Below are positions 1-4,789 of a DNA stretch of 7,079 nucleotides, piece by piece; position 1 is the stretch's first letter; each line of letters starts with the position of its first letter. A model generated the notes under the pieces. It made no database searches, was not told where the DNA came from, and was given only the letters and a program-made list of their open reading frames with translations. This DNA is from CAYSZB01 sp964435475 (GTDB lineage Bacteria > Chloroflexota > Anaerolineae > Anaerolineales > Anaerolineaceae), in NCBI GenBank assembly GCA_964435475.1, contig CAYSZB010000098.1, positions 1 through 7,079 of the forward strand, in the 5' to 3' direction. The translations under genes and the position numbers were made by a program.

Positions 1-403
1 GGATATCCTGCAAACCCAGCCAATCCAACTTTTCAGCCACGATGGCATCGTCCTCAGGGGTAAGCCTGCGGAAAATGGCAGGGTGTGATACCCTGCCCAT
101 GCGCACGACTTCCCACACACTGACCGGGAAACTCATGTCGTCCACCTGCAACTGCGGTACATAACCGATATGCCTCCGACCAGCCTGCGCGGATTTTCCC
201 ATCACTTTAACTTCACCCTTGTTGGGCTTAATCAGCCCGAGGATGACTTTGAGCAATGTCGTCTTTCCCCCACCATTCGGTCCGATCATGCCGACAAAAT
301 CGCCCTGCAACATTTCAAAGTTCACATCTTCAAGGATTGTCTCTTCGTCATAACCGGCATAGACCGAGCGAAGCGAGATCACTGTATCATCTTTTTTCAT
401 CAT
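1..403 (-). CDS. znuC: Metal (zinc/manganese-type) ABC transporter ATP-binding protein, 3' end cut by window
   Basis: This is the ATPase that powers import of the metal delivered by the neighbouring binding lipoprotein; it acts on the cytoplasmic face of the membrane. The first 134 codons are visible. They show an ABC N-terminus, a Walker A motif GPNGGGKTT around residues 41-49, and a Q-loop in the context GYVPQ followed by SFPVSVWEVVRMGR, which is typical of the ZnuC/TroB/MntB group. The ABC signature, Walker B and H-loop would lie beyond base 1, so this is truncation by the window and not a broken gene. The start is ATG at 403 (a second ATG follows at 400). A GGAAG ribosome binding site lies just upstream, and the znuA stop is 12 bases away, so the two are co-transcribed. 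Metal specificity cannot be read from the ATPase; zinc is inferred from the operon. Confidence 0.87.
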   Translation of the reverse strand, partial: MMKKDDTVISLRSVYAGYDEETILEDVNFEMLQGDFVGMIGPNGGGKTTLLKVILGLIKPNKGEVKVMGKSAQAGRRHIGYVPQLQVDDMSFPVSVWEVVRMGRVSHPAIFRRLTPEDDAIVAEKLDWLGLQDI

Positions 404-414
404 TCATCTTCCGA

Positions 415-1296
415 TCATTGTCCTTTAGCGCCATTCAAAGACACTGCAATTTCACTGGCAATATAATTCATATTGCTCAACCAATCCTTTGCCAGTGGGT
501 CGAGTATCACCACTTTTGCCCCTATCTGTTCCGCCAGTATCGCGGCATCGCGGGTCGAAAATGCCTGCTGGGCAAATATCACCCTGAGGTTATACTCATC
601 CGCCAGGTCAATAATGCCCGAAAGTTCCCCTGCCCCGGGCTCCTGCCCTTCAACCTGCACAGCGATCATTTGCAGCCCATAATCCCGCGCAAGGTACGCA
701 TAGGATGGGTGCACTGTTAAAAATGTTCTTGAGGTTAGACTGTCAAATTGCTGCCTGATCGCACCATCCAGTTGTTCAATGTCCTTGATGAAGATGTCCA
801 GTCCTTCAAGGTAAGCCCCTTTACTGTCCGGGTCAAGCCCGATCAAAGTGTCAGCCATGATCTCCGCCTGCAATTTCACAAGGCTGGGAGAAAGCCAGGT
901 ATGCGGATCCTTACCATGGCCATTTTCTTCATCCAAAAAATCAATCCCGCTTGCTGTATCCACGATCTGCATCTGGGGGTTGGCGGCGGCGAATTTCCCT
1001 AGCCAGGCATCCTCAAATTCGACCCCATTGGCAAAATATGCTTGCGATTTGGCAATAGCCTGCATCTGCCTGGGCGTTGGTTCGTAAGAATGCGGGTCAT
1101 CACCCGCTCCCACCAGGATATTGACCTCGACGAGCTCTCCTGCAATACGCTCAACGAAGTAAGCCTGGGGAGGAATGCTGACACTGACCTGCATTTTTGG
1201 GGTTTGTTGGGTTTGATCATTTATCGGAACACAGGCGGTCGAAAAAATAAGTAAACCGATCATGCCAATGAGGGTGATTTTTGTTGAGTATCTCAT
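415..1296 (-). CDS. znuA: Metal-binding lipoprotein of ABC transporter (ZnuA/TroA family, cluster A-1)
   Basis: This is the extracytoplasmic solute-binding protein that captures a divalent metal and hands it to the permease. It is 293 residues from ATG at 1296. Residues 1-22 form a lipoprotein signal (MRYSTK, hydrophobic core, lipobox FSTAC with Cys22), so it should be lipid-anchored. Expected metal ligands are visible: His69 (DDPHSYEP), His132 (DPHTWLSP), His196 (VHPSYAYLARDYGL) and Asp266 (ILDPLA). The His-His-His-Asp set resembles TroA and zinc-type proteins more than Mn-type proteins, which usually have Glu in third place. The His/acid-rich loop before His132 is short (DEENGHGKD, only one His). 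A GTG at 1311 would add five residues inside the preceding gene. I prefer 1296 because its ATG overlaps the regulator's TGA as ATGA, with AGAAGG just upstream, suggesting translational coupling. Family call is firm; zinc over manganese is inference. Confidence 0.92.
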   Translation of the reverse strand: MRYSTKITLIGMIGLLIFSTACVPINDQTQQTPKMQVSVSIPPQAYFVERIAGELVEVNILVGAGDDPHSYEPTPRQMQAIAKSQAYFANGVEFEDAWLGKFAAANPQMQIVDTASGIDFLDEENGHGKDPHTWLSPSLVKLQAEIMADTLIGLDPDSKGAYLEGLDIFIKDIEQLDGAIRQQFDSLTSRTFLTVHPSYAYLARDYGLQMIAVQVEGQEPGAGELSGIIDLADEYNLRVIFAQQAFSTRDAAILAEQIGAKVVILDPLAKDWLSNMNYIASEIAVSLNGAKGQ

Positions 1297-1712
1297 TTTA
1301 CCTTCTGACACTCTGAGCAGAGCCCATAAAGTTGGAGTAAATGCTTTTGGACGATGAAGCCCGTCTCTTCCTGCACCTTCTTGACCATCAGGTTAATATC
1401 CTCATATCCCTCAAACTCAATGGTGCGTTCACACTTCGAGCACACAATGTGGTGCCTGTGACCCACTGGCGCAAGCATGTAGCTGTTGCAACTGGCGTCT
1501 GAATGTACCAGGACGATCATACCAAGACCTGCCAGAACTTCAAGCGTACGGTAAATACTGGCAACGCTTAACATATGTCCGTCTATTTTCGCCTGCCTGT
1601 AGATCTCGTTGGGCGACACTGGCACCTGGGAATGTTCAAGGATACCCATCACAACACCCCTCGGACGTGACACCCTGAAACCTGCTTCTGTTAACTTTTC
1701 CTGCCAATCCAT
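1293..1712 (-). CDS. Fur-family metal-responsive transcriptional regulator, probably Zur-type
   Basis: This is a DNA-binding repressor that senses a divalent metal. It is 139 residues from ATG at 1712. The N-terminal winged helix spans about residues 1-80 (recognition helix around SVASIYRTLEVLAGLGMI, residues 49-66). The dimerisation and metal domain follows. Two CxxC pairs, Cys91/Cys94 and Cys132/Cys135, form the structural zinc site of the family. Candidates for the sensing site are Cys75 (in SCNSYML), His85, His87 and His88; the NSY segment resembles Zur proteins. The frame is open further upstream to an ATG at 1772, but that start would lie upstream of the predicted transcription start (about 1747), while 1712 has GGAG five bases ahead. 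The gene leads the operon with the metal transporter, overlapping it by 4 bp, so autoregulation is likely. Zinc is favoured by context, but Fur or Mur specificity is not excluded. Confidence 0.9.
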   Translation of the reverse strand: MDWQEKLTEAGFRVSRPRGVVMGILEHSQVPVSPNEIYRQAKIDGHMLSVASIYRTLEVLAGLGMIVLVHSDASCNSYMLAPVGHRHHIVCSKCERTIEFEGYEDINLMVKKVQEETGFIVQKHLLQLYGLCSECQKVK

Positions 1713-1753
1713 AGCGCTCCAATTATTGATAAAGTTTCTCAATAAGAAGAGGA

Positions 1754-1782
1754 AGTGTACTATTGTCAGCACAGCCTGTCAA
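1754..1782 (-). promoter_or_regulatory. Promoter of the regulator-znuA-znuC operon
   Basis: On the minus strand, a consensus -35 TTGACA (1782-1777) is followed by a 17-bp spacer and a -10 TACACT (1759-1754, 4 of 6 matches). Transcription would start near 1747, leaving a leader of about 35 nt before the ATG at 1712. Found by eye, not by a scored model. Confidence 0.6.
1763..1782. promoter_or_regulatory. Imperfect palindrome over the operon promoter, candidate operator
   Basis: On the plus strand, arms TTGTCAG (1763-1769) and CTGTCAA (1776-1782) are separated by 6 bp. They match as inverted repeats at 6 of 7 positions. The element covers the whole -35 box and most of the spacer of the regulator's promoter, a normal place for a repressor site. 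It does not look like the classical AT-rich Fur or Bacillus Zur boxes, so the binding protein is unproven. Confidence 0.35.
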
Positions 1783-1854
1783 TCTTGGCTGGGTATCGTT
1801 GTATAAACCTTTTATCAGAAAAGATTAAAATTGCAAATTCCTGCCAATCTAGTC

Positions 1855-1863
1855 TGATATAAT
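1855..1863 (+). promoter_or_regulatory. Extended -10 promoter of slyD
   Basis: TGATATAAT contains a perfect TATAAT (1858-1863) with the TG of an extended -10 one base before it. No good -35 sits at 16-18 bp (TTGCAA at 1831 is 21 bp away), which is tolerated for extended -10 promoters. Transcription would start near 1870, giving a leader of about 50 nt. Confidence 0.55.
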
Positions 1864-1889
1864 CATGCGGTCAAAAATAAATCATTCAA

Positions 1890-1915
1890 GGCAGGTTCAA
1901 AACCTGTCAGAAGGA
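1890..1915 (+). promoter_or_regulatory. Leader hairpin and ribosome binding site of slyD
   Basis: GGCAGGTT (1890-1897) pairs with AACCTGTC (1901-1908) around a 3-nt CAA loop, with one G-U pair. The stem ends directly against the Shine-Dalgarno AGAAGGA (1909-1915), which lies 5 nt before the ATG at 1921. The ribosome binding site itself is not sequestered. The hairpin may be structural or chance; there is no T-run, so it is not a terminator. Confidence 0.4.
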
Positions 1916-1920
1916 AAATT

Positions 1921-2439
1921 ATGAAGAATTCTAATATTGATTTTGTCCAGGATGACCTGGTTGTCGTTTTGGATTACACGTTAATTGTGGATAGTGAAGA
2001 GGTTGATGCGGGCATTTTGCCTTACCTTCATGGTCACAATAACATAATTCCCGGGTTGGAAAATGCTTTGAACGGCATGAAAATTGGCGAAACCAAAGAA
2101 GTTTTTGTCAAAGCGGCTGACGCCTACGGTGAGTATGATGAAGAGGCTGTGCTGAATATCAACCGCGATTCCTTCCCCCAGGATTTCGAGATTAAATTGG
2201 GTCATCCCCTGCGCGTGAGGGACGACCAGGGGCATGTCTTCAGCGGCACCATCACAGCCCTTGCCCAGGACACCATCGAGTTGGACCTGAATCACCCGAT
2301 GGCAGGAAAAGACTTGCATTTCAAAGCCACCATTACCGACATTCGTGAAGCAACTGCAGAAGAAATCGCCCACGGTCATATTGCCAGCGACTGTTCAAGC
2401 TGTGGCTCAGATGGTTGCAGCAGCGGGTGCTGCGGTTAA
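1921..2439 (+). CDS. slyD: FKBP-type peptidyl-prolyl cis-trans isomerase, SlyD-like, with Cys-rich metal-binding tail
   Basis: This is a cytoplasmic prolyl isomerase and chaperone; SlyD proteins also bind Ni, Zn or Co through a C-terminal tail and can act as metallochaperones. It is 172 residues. The FKBP half starts at about residue 12 (VVVLDYTLIVD) and contains LPYLHGHNNIIPGLENALNG (residues 33-52) and GETKEVFV with AYGEYDEEAV. The insert-in-flap chaperone domain covers roughly residues 76-128, and the FKBP fold closes with HPMAGKDLHFKATITDI. The tail is HGHIASDCSSCG followed by DGCSSGCCG: His151, His153 and Cys158, 161, 166, 170 and 171. That is shorter and more cysteine-dominated than the His-rich E. 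coli tail. The gene is monocistronic, with its own promoter and terminator, and is divergent from the metal-uptake operon. The family is clear; the metal and client are not visible. Confidence 0.93.
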   Translation: MKNSNIDFVQDDLVVVLDYTLIVDSEEVDAGILPYLHGHNNIIPGLENALNGMKIGETKEVFVKAADAYGEYDEEAVLNINRDSFPQDFEIKLGHPLRVRDDQGHVFSGTITALAQDTIELDLNHPMAGKDLHFKATITDIREATAEEIAHGHIASDCSSCGSDGCSSGCCG

Positions 2440-2459
2440 TTTCGCTTTTCTTTTTAACC

Positions 2460-2497
2460 AAACAACAGGTATTTATTCAATACCTGTTGTTTTTTTA
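2460..2497 (+). terminator. Strong intrinsic terminator of slyD
   Basis: AACAACAGGTATT (2461-2473) pairs perfectly with AATACCTGTTGTT (2479-2491) around a 5-nt TATTC loop. One more A-T pair can form at 2460/2492. A T-run (2490-2496) overlaps and follows the 3' arm. It begins about 20 nt after the slyD stop. In the other direction, after pepT, the T-tract is poor (TTTGG), so it acts mainly for slyD but could be partly bidirectional between these convergent genes. Confidence 0.9.
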
Positions 2498-2514
2498 ATT
2501 CAATAAAGATTTTT

Positions 2515-3738
2515 CTATTTAGCCAGTAATTCGGCGATCTTCACGATCACATCCACCCCTTTTTCAAGTGCGAAAACCGGGATGAACTCGTATTTCCCGT
2601 GAGCGTAGTGACCGCCAGTGAAAATGTTCGGTGTCGGCAATCCCATATAAGATAATCGACTGCCATCTGTCCCGCCCCTGATCGGTTCATAAATGACCTT
2701 GATGCCCAGTTCGTTCATTGCATCTTCGGCAACTTTTATTATCTCGGGATGGGGCTGAACCATTTCTTTCATGTTAAAATATTGGTCCTCAATCTCGACT
2801 TTGACAGTTCCAGCGCCATACTTGTTGTTAATGAAGTCTGCTGCCTGCTGCATGGCAGCCTTTTTTGCCTCAAATTTTGCCCTGTCATGGTCGCGGATGA
2901 TATATTCGACCTTCGCTTCTTCCACTGTGCCATTAAATTGATAGATGTGGATGAAACCTTCATATTTATCTGTGAATTCCGGTCGCTCATTTAGCGCCAG
3001 CAAAGCATTGTATTCCATGCCCACTAGGATGGCATTCAGCATCTTGTCTTTTGCCTTGCCGGGGTGCACATTGCGCCCACTGATCGTCAGCGTGGCGCCG
3101 GCAGCGTTGAAGTTCTCAAATTGCAGCTCTCCGACCTCACCACCATCCAGGGTATAGGCAAAGTCTGCCCCAAATTTTGCCACATCAAAATGATCCACCC
3201 CGTGCCCCACCTCTTCGTCAGGTGTGAATCCGACCCTGATGGTGCCGTGTTTGATCTGCGGATTGGCGATCAACACAGACAAAGCGGTCATGATCTGGGC
3301 GATGCCCGCCTTGTCATCCGCCCCCAACAGCGTGGTACCATCGGTGGTGATCAACGTCTCGCCAACATATTTCAACAGGTCCGGGAATTGTTCGGGGGAT
3401 AGAATGATGTTTTTGGCATGGTTAAGCACGATCGGACCACCATCATAACCTTCAACGAACTGCGGGTTGACATCTTTGCCGGAAAGGTCCGGACTGGTAT
3501 CCATGTGTGCCAGGAAACCCACCACCGGCACCTTTTTGTCGACATTGGACGGCAATGTTCCCATGACATATCCATATTGATCCAGCGAGACGTCCACCAG
3601 TCCCAGGTTAAGCAATTCTTCCTTCAATAACTTAGCCAGGTCGAGTTGTTTCAAGGTGGAAGGGAAAGTGTCTGATCCCCTGGTAGATTCTGTATCGATC
3701 CTGATATACCTGTTAAATCGTTCAACTACTTCTGACAT
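2515..3738 (-). CDS. pepT: Peptidase T (tripeptide aminopeptidase, M20B family)
   Basis: This cytoplasmic dinuclear zinc aminopeptidase removes the N-terminal residue from tripeptides, in peptide nutrition and turnover. It is 407 residues, essentially the family length (E. coli 408). All expected active-site residues are present: His78 and Asp80 (HMDTSPD), bridging Asp141 (GADDKAG), catalytic Glu175 and Glu176 (TPDEEVG), Asp198 (YTLDGGEVGE) and His380 (HYAHGKYEF). The substrate-binding stretch IRGGTDGSRLSYMGLPTPN is intact. The dimerisation (lid) domain lies between about residues 210 and 310 (GRNVHPGKAKDKMLNAI onward). The ATG at 3738 is preceded by a good Shine-Dalgarno (GAGGAGAG), which fixes the start. 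It is monocistronic, converging on slyD. The two zinc ions it needs are a loose thematic link to the metal-uptake operon, but there is no evidence of shared control. Confidence 0.96.
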   Translation of the reverse strand: MSEVVERFNRYIRIDTESTRGSDTFPSTLKQLDLAKLLKEELLNLGLVDVSLDQYGYVMGTLPSNVDKKVPVVGFLAHMDTSPDLSGKDVNPQFVEGYDGGPIVLNHAKNIILSPEQFPDLLKYVGETLITTDGTTLLGADDKAGIAQIMTALSVLIANPQIKHGTIRVGFTPDEEVGHGVDHFDVAKFGADFAYTLDGGEVGELQFENFNAAGATLTISGRNVHPGKAKDKMLNAILVGMEYNALLALNERPEFTDKYEGFIHIYQFNGTVEEAKVEYIIRDHDRAKFEAKKAAMQQAADFINNKYGAGTVKVEIEDQYFNMKEMVQPHPEIIKVAEDAMNELGIKVIYEPIRGGTDGSRLSYMGLPTPNIFTGGHYAHGKYEFIPVFALEKGVDVIVKIAELLAK

Positions 3739-3783
3739 ATTCTCTCCTCTAACTGGCCAAAATACTTTATTGTCTGATTTTTG

Positions 3784-3792
3784 ATTTTATCA
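3784..3792 (-). promoter_or_regulatory. Probable extended -10 promoter of pepT
   Basis: On the minus strand, TGATAAAAT gives a 5-of-6 -10 box (TAAAAT, 3789-3784) with the extended TG. No convincing -35 lies 16-18 bp upstream. Transcription would begin near 3777, leaving a leader of about 39 nt that includes the GAGGAGAG ribosome binding site. Confidence 0.4.
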
Positions 3793-3799
3793 CGCCTTC

Positions 3800-3817
3800 T
3801 GACAGGACCTTGACAGG
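3800..3817. repeat. Tandem TGACAGG direct repeat between pepT and the glutaminyl cyclase gene
   Basis: TGACAGG occurs at 3800-3806 and 3811-3817, separated by ACCT. The 11-bp period is about one helical turn. The repeat lies just upstream of the proposed pepT -10 and includes a consensus -35-like TTGACA (3810-3815) in the direction of the cyclase gene. No good -10 follows that box, so I do not call a promoter there. It could be an activator or repressor site for either divergent gene. Confidence 0.35.
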
Positions 3818-3820
3818 CGT

Positions 3821-3834
3821 AAATTAATTAATTT
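3821..3834. repeat. AT-only perfect palindrome in the pepT/cyclase divergent region
   Basis: AAATTAATTAATTT is a perfect 14-bp palindrome lying 4 bp after the tandem TGACAGG repeat, in the shared upstream region of two divergent genes. It may be an operator, an UP-like AT element, or simple low-complexity sequence. Confidence 0.3.
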
Positions 3835-3892
3835 TTCAGTCCCCTGAGTGGTAAGATTGGATTGGAATATTCTTGCATCCAGGACACACACG

Positions 3893-4738
3893 ATGAAAAC
3901 TCACACCAAAGTTAATTTATGGACCTGGATACTGGTGGGCATGGCCATCGCCTTCCTGATCATTTTCGGCGCTTTTCAACTTTTCAGCGGTCAGAACCAG
4001 ACAGTTATTTCATCCATTCCTCTTGAATTGGGATACCGATCAGGTTATCAAATCATTCACCAATACCCCCACGACCCACAGGCCTTCACCCAGGGTTTGC
4101 TTTTCCACGATGGCTATCTCTATGAAAGCACCGGCCTGAAAGGTCATTCAACCCTGCGCAAGGTCGAACTTGAAACGGGCACCGTCTTGCAGCAATTCGC
4201 GCTGGAACCCTCTTTTTTCGCTGAGGGGCTGGCCCTCTGGCAAAAAGAATTGATCCAGTTAACCTGGCAGGATCAAACCGGCTTTGTCTATGATCTCAAC
4301 GATTTTTCACTGCTGGAGACCTTCACCTATACAACCGAGGGCTGGGGGCTGACCCATGACAACACCAGCCTCGTGATGAGCGATGGCACGTCAAGCCTGT
4401 ATTTCCTGGACCCAACCAGTTTCCAGGTCACGCGTTCTGTCAATGTTACCGATCAGGGTATACCCGTAACACGCATCAATGAGTTGGAGTTGGTCCGTGG
4501 GCAGTTCTACGCCAATATCTGGCAGACCGACGCCATCGCCCGCATTGACCCCGCTACCGGCAATATTTTGGGTTGGGTCAACCTGGAGGGCTTGCTGCCG
4601 GGTGATATTCCACGCAACTCGGTGGACGTGCTGAATGGCATCGCCTACGACCCGGTGACCGATCGCCTGTTCGTGACTGGCAAGTTATGGCCTTACCTGT
4701 TTGAGATACGCCTGGTTTCTTTACCAGCCTATCCTTAA
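3893..4738 (+). CDS. Glutaminyl-peptide cyclotransferase (plant/bacterial five-bladed propeller type), membrane-anchored
   Basis: This enzyme converts N-terminal glutamine of peptides or proteins to pyroglutamate, releasing ammonia. It is 281 residues from ATG at 3893. A hydrophobic segment at about residues 9-31 follows Lys2/Lys6, so it is a signal anchor or uncleaved signal and the catalytic domain lies outside the cytoplasm. The body matches the papaya-type cyclase family: AFTQGLLF (64-71), YESTG with Glu78 as the likely catalytic acid, FAEGLA (109-114), LTW (123-125), TEGWGLTHD (148-156), SDGTSSLYFLDP, INELE (195-199), ANIW (207-210), LNGIAYDP (247-254) and TGKLWP (262-267). A GTG at 3848 would add 15 residues; I reject it because AGGA lies 8 nt before the ATG at 3893 and this start puts the charged residues right ahead of the hydrophobic segment. 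The promoter is unclear. The transglutaminase-like gene follows 51 bp later on the same strand. The in vivo substrate is unknown. Confidence 0.9.
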   Translation: MKTHTKVNLWTWILVGMAIAFLIIFGAFQLFSGQNQTVISSIPLELGYRSGYQIIHQYPHDPQAFTQGLLFHDGYLYESTGLKGHSTLRKVELETGTVLQQFALEPSFFAEGLALWQKELIQLTWQDQTGFVYDLNDFSLLETFTYTTEGWGLTHDNTSLVMSDGTSSLYFLDPTSFQVTRSVNVTDQGIPVTRINELELVRGQFYANIWQTDAIARIDPATGNILGWVNLEGLLPGDIPRNSVDVLNGIAYDPVTDRLFVTGKLWPYLFEIRLVSLPAYP

Positions 4739-4754
4739 ATCCAGTCATTATAAA

Positions 4755-4783
4755 TTGACGTAGAGCATAGAAAAAGATACACT
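4755..4783 (+). promoter_or_regulatory. Promoter of the transglutaminase-like gene, placed for a leaderless start
   Basis: TTGACG (4755-4760) is followed by a 17-bp spacer and TACACT (4778-4783). The same -10 and the same spacing occur in the regulator operon's promoter. The expected start, 6-8 bases after the -10, falls at about 4790, which is the first base of the ATG of the next gene. No Shine-Dalgarno is visible before that ATG. Confidence 0.45.
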
Positions 4784-4789
4784 TTAATC

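Noticed and set aside
256..720. Plus-strand open frame of about 154 codons opposite znuA
   Set aside because: It lies wholly antisense to znuA and znuC, which have clear family motifs; its translation shows no recognisable domain and no ribosome binding site fits.
1297..1311. GTG at 1311 as znuA start
   Set aside because: The ATG at 1296 has the AGAAGG Shine-Dalgarno, overlaps the regulator stop as ATGA and gives a normal lipoprotein signal.
1713..1772. Upstream ATG at 1772 adding 20 residues to the Fur-family protein
   Set aside because: It would start upstream of the predicted transcription start (about 1747), within the promoter, and the extra hydrophobic residues are foreign to Fur proteins; 1712 has a GGAG ribosome binding site.
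1809..1823. CTTTT-ATCAG-AAAAG inverted repeat between the divergent genes
   Set aside because: Its five-base AT-rich arms are expected by chance and do not overlap either promoter core.
1892..1920. Metal riboswitch in the slyD leader
   Set aside because: The leader is only about 50 nt with one small hairpin; none of the conserved cores of known metal riboswitches is seen.
1981..2379. Minus-strand open frame of 132 codons opposite slyD
   Set aside because: It is a mirror of the slyD coding sequence with no motif of its own; slyD has its own promoter, RBS and terminator.
2417..2433. GCAGCA/TGCTGC hairpin at the 3' end of slyD as a terminator
   Set aside because: It lies inside the Cys-rich tail codons and has no T-run directly after it; the perfect hairpin at 2460-2497 is the real terminator.
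3810..3838. TTGACA at 3810 as a full promoter for the cyclase gene
   Set aside because: At 16-18 bp downstream there is only TTTTC-type sequence, with no acceptable -10 box. It is kept only as part of the TGACAGG repeat.
3848..3892. GTG at 3848 as start of the glutaminyl cyclase gene
   Set aside because: No Shine-Dalgarno is visible before it, and it adds 15 residues ahead of an already complete signal anchor; AGGA lies 8 nt before the ATG at 3893.
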